Numbered from the stretch's first letter, positions 1 to 9,343 are shown. The stretch: DNA of 64,000 nucleotides from DASSUW01 sp963849695 (GCA_963849695.1 CAWKIT010000012.1:62001-126000); one strand, 5' to 3'. Program-made: numbers and translations. Notes: generated by a model not told the origin, from the letters alone.

Positions 1-391
1 CTACAAGAACCCGCATCACTGGGGCGAGCTGGACGCGCCGGACCTCGAGGCCGAGGACCTCAATCCCCTGTGCGGCGACGAGCTGAAGGTGCAGCTCAAG
101 GTCGACGGCGACGGCCGGATCGAGGACGTCCGCTTCTCCGGCCACGGCTGCGCGATCTCGCAGGCGTCGGCCTCGATGGCGTCCGACGAGGTGGTCGGCA
201 TGCCGATCGAAGAGCTGCTCAAGCTCGACCGCGAATTCGTGCTCGACCTCCTCGGCATCGACATCTCCGCCACGCGCCTGAAGTGCGCGTTGCTCTCCCT
301 CAAGGTGCTCAAGAGCGCGTCGCTCGGTCACGCCGCGGCATGGGAGACTGATACTCCGCCGAACGCGGCGGAGAGCGACGAAGCCGCTTAG
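1..391 (+). CDS. sufU: SufU/NifU-type iron-sulfur scaffold protein, 5' end missing
   Basis: The gene is open at the left edge of the window; the 129 visible residues start at base 2 and end at a TAG. The three cysteines and one aspartate expected of a SufU Zn/Fe-S site are present: NPLCGDE (visible Cys24, Asp26), GHGCAISQASAS (Cys50) and RLKCALL (Cys95). Proteins of this family work with the cysteine desulfurase SufS as sulfur acceptor or scaffold in the cytosol. Cys50 to Cys95 is only 45 residues. Classical SufU proteins have about 60 because of an insertion, so this is a short variant with SufU-like flanking residues. The sufB/sufD genes are 23 kb away, so the SUF genes are split over at least two loci. 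I expect sufS just upstream of the window, but it cannot be seen. Confidence 0.85.
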   Translation, partial: YKNPHHWGELDAPDLEAEDLNPLCGDELKVQLKVDGDGRIEDVRFSGHGCAISQASASMASDEVVGMPIEELLKLDREFVLDLLGIDISATRLKCALLSLKVLKSASLGHAAAWETDTPPNAAESDEAA

Positions 392-458
392 CCTCGATCC
401 ACCGATGACCCGTGGATGCCTCGGTGGCGAGGCGCCGCGGGGATCGGTGGATTGAGGC
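391..458. terminator. Long inverted repeat between convergent genes
   Basis: Arms at 391-406 (GCCTCGATCCACCGAT) and 443-458 pair over 16 bp with one G-T wobble. A second small hairpin (GCCTC/GAGGC, 418-433) sits in the loop. The structure fills the whole gap between the sufU stop and the MFS stop. It is probably a bidirectional terminator, although it has no obvious T-tract. Confidence 0.6.
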
Positions 459-1667
459 TTAGCGCGCGCCCTCGACCGCTGAGTCCGCGGGCGCGTTCTG
501 GGCCCGCGACAGGGCCAGGAACGGCAGCGCCAGCGCCGAGATCCCCGCGCCGATCAGGTACGTCGGGGCATAGCCCCACACGTCGGCGGCGCGGCCGAGC
601 ACGGGCTGGACCCAGACGCCGCCGCTCGAGGCCACCAGCGAGTCGAAGGACAGGATCGTCGCCCGCTGCTGCGAGGGGATCAGCCCGTTCATGTAGGCCT
701 GGCGGATCGGCATGGTGGCCGCGAACAGCAGGCCCCAGACCACGATCAGGCCGATCACGGCCCAGAAGCTCTCGATCAGCCCGATCAGCAGCAGCGCCAG
801 CGAGCTGAGCGCCGCCGCGGCGATCAGCGCCGACGTGCGCCGCTGGAATCTCCGCCGGATCCGCGGCGCCGAGATGCCGCCGAGGATCTGTGCGCCGGCC
901 ACGATCGCCGCCACCAGGCCGGCGATCTGGTACGCCTCGGGATCGCCGTAGAGCTCGAGCAGATAGGGCTGGAGCGCATAGAAGCCGTAGACGCCGACGC
1001 CGCCGGTGAACAGCGCCTGCACCATCAGCCACTTGACGGCGGGCACCCGCCAGCCGTACTCGATCGAGGCGGAGGCGATCTTGCGCATCTCCTCGATCGG
1101 CCGCCCGCCCTTCTGGGGCGTGAAGCCGACGTCGTGCATCAGCGCGAACGCGACCGCGAACATCACGACGAGCACGGCGCCGCGCAGCACGAACGGGACC
1201 CCCAAGCTGGTCTGCTGGGCGATGAAGCCGCCCGCCACCGAGCCGGTCAGCATCGCCGTGCCCGAGACGATCTGGCCGCGCCCGAACACGGTCTCCAGCT
1301 CGCCCGTGAAGCCGGTCGCGTCGAGTGCGTCGACCAGCCACGCCTCGACGGCGCCGGAGAAGAACGTGAAGCCGAGGCCGAGCAGCATCGAGGCGATCGC
1401 CCACAGCCAGAACGCCGCCTCGAGCTCCCACAGCAACACGTAGAACAGCGTCGAGATCGCCAGCGTCACCGTGCCGAGCAGGTACGAAGCCCGTCGCCCG
1501 ACGGTGTCGGCCACGATCCCGGTCGGCACCTCGAACAGGACCATCCCGGCCGTGAAGAACGCATTCGCCGCGAACGCCTCGAGGTTCGTCAGCCCGGCGT
1601 CGAGCAGGAAGATCGTGTTGATGCCCCAGATGAACGACGCCGCCAGCGTGTTCCCGAGCATGAGCAC
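459..1667 (-). CDS. MFS transporter
   Basis: A polytopic membrane protein of 402 residues with about 12 hydrophobic segments. The major facilitator loop 2-3 signature is at residues 50-59 (GIVADTVGRR). The overall sequence resembles drug/metabolite exporters of the MFS, but the substrate cannot be told. A stop codon 75 nt upstream in the same frame limits the possible start codons: GTG at 1667 or ATG at 1661, with no clear ribosome binding site before either. The gene is convergent with sufU and divergent from the VOC gene at 1749. No frameshift is visible. Confidence 0.85.
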   Translation of the reverse strand: MLMLGNTLAASFIWGINTIFLLDAGLTNLEAFAANAFFTAGMVLFEVPTGIVADTVGRRASYLLGTVTLAISTLFYVLLWELEAAFWLWAIASMLLGLGFTFFSGAVEAWLVDALDATGFTGELETVFGRGQIVSGTAMLTGSVAGGFIAQQTSLGVPFVLRGAVLVVMFAVAFALMHDVGFTPQKGGRPIEEMRKIASASIEYGWRVPAVKWLMVQALFTGGVGVYGFYALQPYLLELYGDPEAYQIAGLVAAIVAGAQILGGISAPRIRRRFQRRTSALIAAAALSSLALLLIGLIESFWAVIGLIVVWGLLFAATMPIRQAYMNGLIPSQQRATILSFDSLVASSGGVWVQPVLGRAADVWGYAPTYLIGAGISALALPFLALSRAQNAPADSAVEGAR

Positions 1668-1748
1668 CAGGTAGGTGCGCTGGATCGAGCGGGACGTCGG
1701 CGGGGGAGCGATGAGTTCTGGAAGGGCGCGTGGTCTTTAGGGCGACCG

Positions 1749-2111
1749 ATGATGTCGAATCGCCTCGTTCACCTCGAACTGCACACCGGCGACCGCTCGC
1801 GCGCGCTCGCCTTCTATGCCCAGCTGTGCGGCTGGCGGCCGGAGGAGGTGCGCGCCGGCGCGGGCTCTTACACCGCGCTCGAGCTCGGCTCGGTCGGCGG
1901 CGGGGTCGTCGAGTGCGACGCGCCGCGGTCGCTGTGGCTGCCGTACGTCGCGGTCGACGACGTCGCCGGCGCGACCGACCACGCGCGCGAGCTCGGCGCC
2001 TCGGTGCTGCTCGAGCCGCGCGAGGGCCCTGCCGGCTGGCGCAGCGTGGTCAGCGAGCCGGCGGGCGCGGAAGTCGCGTTCTGGCAGCCCAAGCACGTGA
2101 AGCGCCGGTGA
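1749..2111 (+). CDS. VOC (glyoxalase/bleomycin resistance fold) protein
   Basis: 120 residues with the paired beta-alpha-beta-beta-beta layout of a single VOC module: an N-terminal HLELHTGDRSRALAFY helix and a C-terminal GAEVAFWQPK strand. Related proteins in this fold are metal-dependent dioxygenases, lyases or isomerases, or bind small toxic molecules. The substrate here is unknown. The gene starts at ATG-ATG (1749/1752), 5 nt after TAGGGC, a likely -10 box, so the transcript may be leaderless. It diverges from the MFS gene and is followed 44 bp later by the PHP gene. Confidence 0.8.
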   Translation: MMSNRLVHLELHTGDRSRALAFYAQLCGWRPEEVRAGAGSYTALELGSVGGGVVECDAPRSLWLPYVAVDDVAGATDHARELGASVLLEPREGPAGWRSVVSEPAGAEVAFWQPKHVKRR

Positions 2112-2155
2112 AGGCGGTACGCCGGCCCTGGGGGGCCGTCGTACCGTTAACGGTG

Positions 2156-2896
2156 ATGGCATACGTCGACCTTCACTGCCATCTGCTGCCCGGGCTCGAC
2201 GACGGCGCGGCGGGGATGGACGACACGATCGCGCACGCGCGCCGGCTCGAGGCGGCCGGCGTCCACGACGTCGCGTGCACGCCGCACATCAAGCGGCTCG
2301 ACTTCCCGCGCGTGGAGCTCGCGCGGCTGGCCGACCTCCGCGAGGAGACGCAGCGCGCGCTCGACGAGCGCGGGATCGACGTGCGGCTGCACGGCGGCGG
2401 CGAGCTCGCGCACGAGGAAGCGCTGTGGCTCGGCGCCGATGAGCTCGAGCTGGTCGCCCAGGGCCCGGAGGGGGGTCGCTGGCTGCTGCTGGAGTGCCCG
2501 TTCGCGGGTCTCGACGACGATGTCCTGCTGGCCGCGGAGCGGCTGTGGGGGCTCGGATACGGCGTGCTGCTCGCCCACCCGGAGCGCGCCGCCGTGATCC
2601 ACGGCGCCGAGCGGCGCCTGCGCACGCTCACCGCCCGTGGCGCGCTGCTCCAGGTCAACGCCACCTCGCTGCTCGGCCGGCACGGCGCGGCTGCCTACGC
2701 GGGCGCCGTGCGGCTCCTGCGCGAGGGCGCGGTGTGGTGCCTCGCCTCCGACGGCCACCCCGGCACCCGCAACGACACGCTCGACCGCGGGCACGAGGCG
2801 GCCGAGCGGCTCGGGCTCGACGGCCTCGCGCTCACGCAGGACAACCCGGCCGCGCTGCTGCGCGACGGCGCCGCGCGCCTCCCGCTGGCGGCTTAG
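2156..2896 (+). CDS. PHP-domain phosphatase, CpsB/YwqE type
   Basis: 246 residues. The N-terminus DLHCHLLPGLDDGA supplies the HxH and Asp ligands of a PHP trinuclear metal site (His7, His9, Asp15). Further ligands are in CTPHIKR (His44), LLAHPER and ASDGHP. This matches the CpsB/CapC/YwqE tyrosine-protein phosphatases that dephosphorylate BY-kinases controlling capsule or exopolysaccharide export. No BY-kinase or capsule gene lies next to it, so the partner must be elsewhere or the role differs; histidinol-phosphatase-like activity is an alternative. The start is ATG at 2156, with GTG at 2153 also possible. The TAG stop overlaps the end of the opposing VOC gene by 4 bp. Confidence 0.8.
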   Translation: MAYVDLHCHLLPGLDDGAAGMDDTIAHARRLEAAGVHDVACTPHIKRLDFPRVELARLADLREETQRALDERGIDVRLHGGGELAHEEALWLGADELELVAQGPEGGRWLLLECPFAGLDDDVLLAAERLWGLGYGVLLAHPERAAVIHGAERRLRTLTARGALLQVNATSLLGRHGAAAYAGAVRLLREGAVWCLASDGHPGTRNDTLDRGHEAAERLGLDGLALTQDNPAALLRDGAARLPLAA

Positions 2897-3738
2897 CCCG
2901 CGTCGTACCGGCTGACCGTGAGCTCCGCGCCCTGCGGGTCCTTGAGCTGCGCGATCCGCACCGGCCCGGCGTCGTACGGCTCCACGACCACCTCGGCGCC
3001 GAGCTCGGTCGCCCGCGCCACGCTCGCGTCGGTGTCGTCGACCGAGAACGTCACGTGCCAGCGCGCCGGGCCTTCGCTCTGCATCAGCCAGGCGACGGCG
3101 TCGGTGAAGCCCTCCGGCGCGCCCGCCTTCTCGTGCCGCTCGCGGATGCCGGGATCGCGCTTCTCGAGCGCGTCCCCGTAGCCGGGGCGGCGCCACATCG
3201 TCGCGGTGATCTCGCCGAACTGCACCGGCGCCGCGTCCCAGCCGAACAGAGAGCGGTAGAACGGCTCGGTGAGGCTCGGGTCGGGCGTGTAGAGATCGCT
3301 CCAGTTCCAGCTCCCGGCGGCGTTCACGAGCTGCGCGCCGTTGTGGCCCTTCGGCTCCCACATGCAGAAGACGGCGCCCATGGGGTCGGCGATCACCGAC
3401 ATGCGGCCCGCGTCGGCGACGTCGAACGGCTGCACCAGCGCCTTCCCGCCGAGCTGGAGCGCGTCGGCGGTCGCCCACTCGGCGCTGTCGACCTGGATGT
3501 AGGTGTTCCACGACGGCTCGTCGTCGGGCTGGAGCGCGATCCCGGCGACGTCGAGCCCGTCGAGCGAAGCGACCAGGTAGCGCCCGGACGGCCATTCCTG
3601 GAACTCCCAGCCGAACAGCCCGCCGTAGAAGTCTCGCGCCGCTCCGAGGTCGCGCTGCGAGGTGTCGATCCAGCAGGGGACGCCGACGGGATAGCCGTCG
3701 CGCGGGAGCACGGCAACGCCTTGTGTGTTCTCGGCCAT
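2893..3738 (-). CDS. Two-domain VOC family protein
   Basis: 281 residues made of two VOC modules, about residues 15-130 and 142-278. Both contain the short motif FY..LFGW that opens the second half of such modules (DFYGGLFGWEF and PFYRSLFGWDA). Fused double modules of this kind are common in actinobacteria and are usually annotated as glyoxalase-like or hydroxylase-like; the substrate is unknown. A TATCGT box ends 6 nt before the ATG, which fits a leaderless transcript. The gene diverges from the WYL regulator 41 bp away, which suggests joint control, but this is inference. Confidence 0.85.
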   Translation of the reverse strand: MAENTQGVAVLPRDGYPVGVPCWIDTSQRDLGAARDFYGGLFGWEFQEWPSGRYLVASLDGLDVAGIALQPDDEPSWNTYIQVDSAEWATADALQLGGKALVQPFDVADAGRMSVIADPMGAVFCMWEPKGHNGAQLVNAAGSWNWSDLYTPDPSLTEPFYRSLFGWDAAPVQFGEITATMWRRPGYGDALEKRDPGIRERHEKAGAPEGFTDAVAWLMQSEGPARWHVTFSVDDTDASVARATELGAEVVVEPYDAGPVRIAQLKDPQGAELTVSRYDAG

Positions 3739-3779
3739 GACCGCACGATACGAGCCGTTTAGGTCAAGATCTGGCCTCG

Positions 3780-4731
3780 ATGACCTCGAGCCGGCTGCTC
3801 ACGCTGCTCTCGCTCCTCCAGGCCCGGCGCGACTGGCCGGGCGGCGAGCTGGCGGAGCGGCTCGAGGTGTCGCGGCGCACGATCCGGCGCGACGTCGAGC
3901 GGCTGCGCGGGCTCGGCTACCCGGTCGAGTCGCTCACCGGGCCGGCCGGCGGCTACCGGCTCGCAGCCGGGACGGCGATGCCGCCGCTGCTCCTCGACGA
4001 CGACGAGGCGATCGCGATCGCCGTCGGCCTGCGAACGGCGGCGCGGGCGTCGGTGACGGGGATCGAGGAGACCGCCGTGCGGGCGCTGGTCAAGCTCGAG
4101 CAGGTGCTGCCCGGGCACCTGCGGCGGCGCGTGCAGGCGCTCGGCGCTGCCACCACGGCGCTCCCCGCCCCGGGCCCGACCGTCGACCCGCAATGCCTCA
4201 CCGTGCTCGCCACCGCGTGCCGCGACCACGAGTGCGTGCGCTTCGCCTACGAGGCGCGCGACGGCACCGCCGGCCGGCGGGACGTCGAGCCGCACGCGCT
4301 GGTCAACCGCGGGCGCCGCTGGTACCTCGTGTGCTGGGACCGCGGCCGGAGCGACTGGCGGACGTTCCGGGTCGACCGGATCGGCGAGCCGGCCCCGCTC
4401 GCCGTCCGGTTCACGCCCGCGCCCGCTGCCGGCCGAGGACCCGGCCGCGTTCGTCGAGCAGCGCTTCGCGGCGCTGCCGAGCCGCTACGAGGCCCGGATC
4501 ACGCTGCACGCGCCGGCCGAGTCGATCCGCGTTCCGCCGCCGTGGGGCACGGTGACGCCGATCGACGACAACACGTGCGAGTACCGCACCGGCGACGACG
4601 ACCTCGCGTGGCTGGCGGTGCGGGTGGCGATGCTCGGGGTCGACTTCGAGGTCCACGAGCCGCCGGAGCTGGTCGAGCAGATGCGCGTGCTCGCCCGGCG
4701 GTTCGAGCAGGCGGCTCACGCAGGCTTGTGA
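3780..4731 (+). CDS. HTH-WYL transcriptional regulator, frameshifted
   Basis: Residues 1-60 form a DeoR/HTH_11-type winged helix (SRRTIRRDVERLRGLGYPVE). Residues about 140-210 are a WYL domain (RRWYLVCWD, RTFRVDRIGE). The reading frame then breaks at about 4416-4425: one extra base in a GC run shifts the rest of the protein (VEQRFAALPSRYEARITLHA through ARRFEQAAHAGL) into the next frame. With the base removed the protein is 316 residues, the normal length for YafY-like regulators. The shift resembles many others in this part of the window and is probably a sequence error. WYL domains bind nucleotides or other ligands and control neighbouring genes; the divergent and convergent VOC genes are candidate targets. 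Confidence 0.8.
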
Positions 4732-5084
4732 CAGACCGCCTCGATGTTGTTGCCGTCGGGATCGAGCACGTAGGCGCCGTAGTAGTCCGGGTGGTAGATC
4801 TCGCGCACGCCCGGCGCGCCGTTGTCGGTCCCACCCGCCTCCAGCGCCGCCCGGTGGAACGCGTCAACCGTCGCCCGGTCGGCGGCGTCGAACGCCACGT
4901 GCACCTGCGTCACAGCCGGTTTGTGCATCTCGAGCCAGAAGAACGGCTTGCCGTCCTTGCCGAAGCCCGCGGCCGCCTCCTTCACCTCCATCAGCAGCGT
5001 GATGCCGAGCGGGGCGAGCGCCTGCTCGAAGAACATCTTGCTGCGCTGGTAGTCGCTGACGCCGTATCCGACATGGTCGACCAT
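4716..5084 (-). CDS. VOC family protein
   Basis: 122 residues in a single VOC module, with the typical start MVDHVGYGVSDYQRSKMFF and end YVLDPDGNNIEAVCHKP. The C-terminal DPDGNNIE motif carries the glutamate that is a metal ligand in active members of this fold. A clear ribosome binding site (GGAGG) lies 5 nt before the ATG. The 3' end overlaps that of the WYL regulator by 16 bp on the other strand. The substrate is unknown. Confidence 0.85.
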   Translation of the reverse strand: MVDHVGYGVSDYQRSKMFFEQALAPLGITLLMEVKEAAAGFGKDGKPFFWLEMHKPAVTQVHVAFDAADRATVDAFHRAALEAGGTDNGAPGVREIYHPDYYGAYVLDPDGNNIEAVCHKPA

Positions 5085-5121
5085 TCGATCCTCCCTGGGG
5101 TGAGCTTCTCCCGCCCCGGGA

Positions 5122-5892
5122 TCATCGCGTCTCGACCGGTTCGCCGATCGGCAGCCACCGGACCTCGATGTCCGGCGCGGCCGCGAACTCGCGCTCGATC
5201 GCCTCGCGGCCCTCCTGGAAGTGGGCCCAGCCCTCGTAGTGAATCGGGATCGCCGTCCGCGGCCGCACCAGGCGGCACAGCTCGACGGCGTCCTTGGCCG
5301 TCATCGAGTAGCGCACCGGCCCCGTGAGCGGGAAGCGCACGCCTCCGAGATGCACGAGCGCCACGTCGACGCGGATGCGGTCCGCGACGCTGCGCACGCC
5401 GTCGTACAGCACCGTGTCGCCCGAGATCCACAGCGCCGCGCGGTCCTCGCCGTCGCGCCGGAGGGCGAAGCCGATCACGTCCCCGGCGAGCGGGCGGCTG
5501 AGCGGAGGGCCGTGCCGGCACGGCGTCGCCGTGACCTCGACCGCCTGCCGCCCGCCCTCCTCGAGCCGGGTCGTCTGCCACGGCTCGAGCCCGCGCGCGT
5601 GACCGCCCAGCCGGCGCGCGCCCGCCGCGGTGGTGACCACCGCGCCCGCGGACGGCAGCAGCGCGCGACCGGCGTCGTCGAGGTTGTCGCCGTGGTGGTC
5701 GTGGGTGAGCAGGACGGCGTCGATCCGGCCGATGTCCGCGGCCACGATCGCCGGCCCCGCCAGCTTGCGCGACGACGTGCCCCAGCCGAAGGCGTACCTG
5801 CGCCCGGGGTCGTCGAACGTCGGGTCGGTCAGCAGCCGCCAGCCGTCGAGCTCGATCAGCGCGGTCGGGCCGCCGATGTGCGTGATCCTCAC
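5122..5892 (-). CDS. MBL-fold metallo-hydrolase
   Basis: 256 residues with the metallo-beta-lactamase motif THDHHGDNLD (the HxHxDx2-type motif, second His displaced), a later CRHG, GDT and HYEGW. The layout resembles UlaG-like lactonases and other Zn-dependent hydrolases of the L-ascorbate-6-phosphate lactonase group. The natural reaction is unknown. The start is GTG at 5892. It overlaps the TGA stop of the alpha/beta hydrolase by 4 nt (GTGA), so the two are translationally coupled and probably work on the same compound class. The open frame continues upstream into the hydrolase gene, but that part is only a shadow. Confidence 0.8.
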   Translation of the reverse strand: MRITHIGGPTALIELDGWRLLTDPTFDDPGRRYAFGWGTSSRKLAGPAIVAADIGRIDAVLLTHDHHGDNLDDAGRALLPSAGAVVTTAAGARRLGGHARGLEPWQTTRLEEGGRQAVEVTATPCRHGPPLSRPLAGDVIGFALRRDGEDRAALWISGDTVLYDGVRSVADRIRVDVALVHLGGVRFPLTGPVRYSMTAKDAVELCRLVRPRTAIPIHYEGWAHFQEGREAIEREFAAAPDIEVRWLPIGEPVETR

Positions 5893-6698
5893 GCGGCGCT
5901 GGACTGCGCGGCGTGCCGCAGCGCCCACTCGAGCGCGTAGTCGGCGACCTGCTCCCAGCCGGGCCAGGAGGGCAGCAGGTGCGGCCCCTCGAACTCCTTC
6001 ACCTCGGTCACGACCTTGTCGTTCCAGTGCTTGGCGTTGGACTGCTGGATCGAGGGCGGCATCAGGTGGTCGGTGCTGCCGGAGATGAACAGCAGCGGCG
6101 CCCGCTCCTCGTTCTTGTAGTCGACCCAGTTGTCGTCCTTGCCCGGGTGGATGTTGGCCAGCGCGCTCCCCCAGAAGATCTCGCCGGACGCCGGGATGTG
6201 GTAGCGCTCGTACAGCCGCCGCGCCTCCTCCTCGGGGAAGCCGTTGGTGAACGCGTAGTTCCACTGCTCGAACGTGAAGCCGACCGCCCGGTGGCGGTTG
6301 GCGGGGTTCTTCAGCACGGGGAACGTCGCCCTGATCTGCGACAGCGGCACGCGCTTGACGCCCTCGGTGGGGGCGGAGTTGACCGCCACGCCGGCGGCGC
6401 CGTAGCCGTGGTCGAGCAGGATCTGCGTGAAGACGCCGCCTGCCGAGTGCCCGATCAGGATCGGCGGCTCGTCGAGCTCGCGCACGACCGACTCGAGGTG
6501 CTCGATGATCTCCGGCACCGTCACCTTCTCGATCGGCGCCGGGTCGGCGTTCAGCGCCTCGACCTCGACCTCGAAGCCGGGGTAGGCGGGCGCGAGCACG
6601 CGGTGCCCCGCATTCTCGTAGCGGGCGATCCAGTCCTCCCAGGACCGTGGGGTCACCCAGAAGCCGTGGATCAGGACGATGGCCGGGGCGGGGGTCAT
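5889..6698 (-). CDS. Alpha/beta hydrolase
   Basis: 269 residues. The fold signature is complete: an oxyanion HGFW at residues 11-14, the nucleophile elbow GHSAGG with Ser85, Asp210 in STDHLMP and His240 in GPHLLP. Close relatives are generic esterases or lipases of soil actinobacteria; the substrate is not predictable. GGGAGG lies about 6 nt before the ATG at 6698 and fixes the start, although the frame is open further upstream. It is the first gene of a two-gene unit with the MBL hydrolase. Confidence 0.85.
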   Translation of the reverse strand: MTPAPAIVLIHGFWVTPRSWEDWIARYENAGHRVLAPAYPGFEVEVEALNADPAPIEKVTVPEIIEHLESVVRELDEPPILIGHSAGGVFTQILLDHGYGAAGVAVNSAPTEGVKRVPLSQIRATFPVLKNPANRHRAVGFTFEQWNYAFTNGFPEEEARRLYERYHIPASGEIFWGSALANIHPGKDDNWVDYKNEERAPLLFISGSTDHLMPPSIQQSNAKHWNDKVVTEVKEFEGPHLLPSWPGWEQVADYALEWALRHAAQSSAA

Positions 6699-6806
6699 GC
6701 GGGCCTCCCGTGTCGAAGTTTGGAGTCCAAACCTAGCGGGGAGCCGGTCCGCCTCGGTGAGCTGACGGTCGCCGGCGGGACGCATCCCGTCGAGGCGACG
6801 CTCTGA

Positions 6807-8834
6807 TCAGGCGACCGGGAGCCTTGCCGACAGCGTCGTGCCGGCGCCCGCGGGGCTCGCGAGCGCGAGCTCGCCGCCGAGCGCCTCGACCCGGTCGCGC
6901 AGCCCGCGCAGGCCCGAGCCGCGCCGCAGGTCGGCGCCGCCGACGCCGTCGTCTGCGACCTCGACCAGCACGCGGCCGTTCGTGTGGTCGACGTTCACCT
7001 GGACGCGCGACGCGCGCGCGTGCTTGGAGGCGTTGGTGACCGCCTCGGCGACGATGTAGTAGGCGGCCGCCTCGACGCTCGCCGGCAGGCGCTCGTCCAG
7101 GGTCGTGGCGACCTCGACCGGGATGCTCGCGCGGCCCGCGAGCATCTCGAGCGCGGGGAGCAGCCCGCGGTCGGTGAGGATCGCCGGGTGGATCCCGCGA
7201 GCCAGCTCGCGCAGCTCCTCGAGCGCGTCGGCGAGCTCCGCCTTCGCCTGGCCGAGCAGCTCGAGGGCCGCCGGGTCACCCTCGGCGACCTTGCGCTCGC
7301 ACATCCGCAGGCTGAGCGCGATCGCCACCAGGCGCTGCTGTGCGCCGTCGTGCAGGTTGCGCTCGAGCCGCCGCCGCTCGGCGTCGCCGGCCTCGACGAT
7401 CCGGGCGCGTGACGCCGCGAGCTCGCGGCGCGCCTCGGCGTTGGCCAGCGCGAGCGCGACCAGCTCCGCGAAGTCGGCGATCCGCTGCTCGGCGCCGGGC
7501 GGGAACGGCGTCTCCTGCACGGTCGAGACGACGACCGCGCCCCACGGGCGGCCGCCGAGCTGGATCGGCGCGCCGACGGAGGCCGTGAACCCGAGCTCGT
7601 GCACGAGCCCGACGCCGGGGCCCGTGACCGTGCCGTAGTCGTCGGCCCGCTCCGGGCGGCCGCTGCGCAGGATCCGTGCCGCCACCGTCGCGGCATCGTG
7701 CTCGACGTGCGTTCCCACCGGCACGTTCCGCACGCCGGCGGCGCTCCAGCCGCCGAGGACGACCGCGGAGGCGTCGGTCTCGTAGCGGATCAGATTCGCG
7801 GCTTCGCCGCCGAGCAGCCGCGCCACCTCCGCGGTCACGACCGAGATGACACGCGCCTCGTCGGCCTCGCTCGCGACCGTGGTGGCGACGCGCCGCAACG
7901 CCGCCTGCTCGGCCGCCAGCGACCGCAGCGCCAGCTCGTCGCGCTTGCGCTCGGTGACGTCGCGCAGATAGCCGGTGAACAGCGGCGGCCCGGCGATCTC
8001 CGGCCGCGTGATCGCGATCTCGACCGGGAACTCGCTGCCGTCCCTGCGCATCGCGGGCAGCTCGAGGGGATGCCCGACGATGTGCGCCTCGCCGGTGGCG
8101 ACGTACCGCTCGACCCCGCGCCGGTGCGGCTCGCGCAGCTCGGGCGGGATGATCAGCTCGGCCAGCTCACGGCCGACCATCTCGCTCGCCGTGTAGCCGA
8201 AGGCGCGCTCGGTGGCCTGGTTGACCTCGACCACATTGCCCTGCGCGTCCATGGTGATGATGCAGTCGAAGGCCGCATTGAGGATGGCCGTCTTGCGCGC
8301 CTCGCTGTCGCGGAGGCGATCCTCGGCGCGCCAGCGGTCGATGCACTGCCCGATCCGCCCACCGAGGCTCGTCATCGTCTCGAGCAGGTGCGCGTCGGGA
8401 TCGCGCCGGCGGGCGGCCAGGAACTCGATCGCGGCGATCGCACCGGACGTGCCGTGGATCGGGATGCAGAATGCCGCGTGCAGCCCGGCCTTCACGGCGC
8501 TCGGGGCGCGCGGGAAGTTCGCGTCGGCGCCGACGTCGACGATCCAGGCCGGCTCGCCGCTCACCCACACGCGGCCCGGGAGCCCGTCGCCGGGCCGCAT
8601 GACCATGCCGCTGGTCTCGCGCGCGAACGGTGAACCCTCAGGCCAGCTCGCGATGCACCGCAGCGCCTCGCCGTCGCCGGCCCAGACCGCGCCGGCGTCC
8701 CAGCCGAGCGACCCGCCGATCGCCGTCAGGAGCCGGGGGTAGGCGGAGGCCTCGTCGCATGCCTCGGCCAGCACGCGCGCGACCGCGTGTTCCGTCGCGA
8801 GCAGGACGGCGGCACTGTGGTGGTCGTCGGCCAT
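6807..8834 (-). CDS. Orphan sensor histidine kinase, GAF-PAS-GAF-HisKA_3
   Basis: 675 residues without membrane segments. A GAF domain (about 15-160) is followed by a PAS domain (about 180-305, ending in the PAC-like YLRDVTERKR), a second GAF domain (about 325-470), the NarL-type dimerisation/phosphoacceptor helix RRRLERNLHDGAQQRL with its histidine, and a HATPase domain (DDGVGG, GSGLRGLRDRV). This is a cytosolic sensor of the DevS/NarX-like class. No response regulator is next to it, so it is an orphan. The start ATG 8834 is chosen because longer versions would run into the divergent gene at 8878. Confidence 0.85.
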   Translation of the reverse strand: MADDHHSAAVLLATEHAVARVLAEACDEASAYPRLLTAIGGSLGWDAGAVWAGDGEALRCIASWPEGSPFARETSGMVMRPGDGLPGRVWVSGEPAWIVDVGADANFPRAPSAVKAGLHAAFCIPIHGTSGAIAAIEFLAARRRDPDAHLLETMTSLGGRIGQCIDRWRAEDRLRDSEARKTAILNAAFDCIITMDAQGNVVEVNQATERAFGYTASEMVGRELAELIIPPELREPHRRGVERYVATGEAHIVGHPLELPAMRRDGSEFPVEIAITRPEIAGPPLFTGYLRDVTERKRDELALRSLAAEQAALRRVATTVASEADEARVISVVTAEVARLLGGEAANLIRYETDASAVVLGGWSAAGVRNVPVGTHVEHDAATVAARILRSGRPERADDYGTVTGPGVGLVHELGFTASVGAPIQLGGRPWGAVVVSTVQETPFPPGAEQRIADFAELVALALANAEARRELAASRARIVEAGDAERRRLERNLHDGAQQRLVAIALSLRMCERKVAEGDPAALELLGQAKAELADALEELRELARGIHPAILTDRGLLPALEMLAGRASIPVEVATTLDERLPASVEAAAYYIVAEAVTNASKHARASRVQVNVDHTNGRVLVEVADDGVGGADLRRGSGLRGLRDRVEALGGELALASPAGAGTTLSARLPVA

Positions 8835-8877
8835 CTTCCACGCCAACCTTGGCACACCGCTAGCGTTCCGAGGCAGC

Positions 8878-9330
8878 ATGCGCCCGCCGGTTCCGCCGTT
8901 CAGCGAGGAGACCGCTCGTAAGAAGGTCCAGGCGGCCGAGGACGCCTGGAACACGCGCGACCCGGAGCGGGTTGCGGGCGCCTACACCGAGGATTCGCAG
9001 TGGCGCAACCGCGACGAGTTCTTCTCCGGCCGCGAGCAGATCATCGCGTTCCTGCAGGGCAAGTGGGCGCGCGAGCTCGACTACGCGCTGCGCAAGGACC
9101 TGTGGGCGTTCACCGAGAACCGGATCGCCGTGCGCTTCCAGTACGAGTGTCGCGACGAGTCCGGCCAGTGGTGGCGCAGCTACGGGAACGAGCAGTGGGA
9201 GTTCGACGAAGAGGGGTACATGCGGCGCCGCGAGGCCAGCATCAACGACGTGGCGATCGACGAGTCCGAGCGCCGCATCTTCGGGCCGCGCCCGGAGTCC
9301 GAGCGCGGCGCCTCGATCCCGCTCGCCTGA
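8878..9330 (+). CDS. DUF1348 / NTF2-like protein
   Basis: 150 residues of the SnoaL/NTF2-like cone fold. It matches the DUF1348 family through the opening AEDAWNTRDPERVAGAY, the aromatic-rich middle QWWRSYGNEQWEF and the polar C-terminus. Proteins of this family are small cytosolic dimers of unknown function. TAGCGT lies 11 nt before the ATG and could be the -10 box. The gene is divergent from the GAF-PAS kinase. Confidence 0.8.
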   Translation: MRPPVPPFSEETARKKVQAAEDAWNTRDPERVAGAYTEDSQWRNRDEFFSGREQIIAFLQGKWARELDYALRKDLWAFTENRIAVRFQYECRDESGQWWRSYGNEQWEFDEEGYMRRREASINDVAIDESERRIFGPRPESERGASIPLA

Positions 9331-9343
9331 CCGTCCGCGCGGG

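Noticed and set aside
1134..1748. Upstream extension of the VOC gene at 1749
   Set aside because: The frame is open far upstream but runs antisense to the MFS gene; the VOC fold begins at the ATG-ATG.
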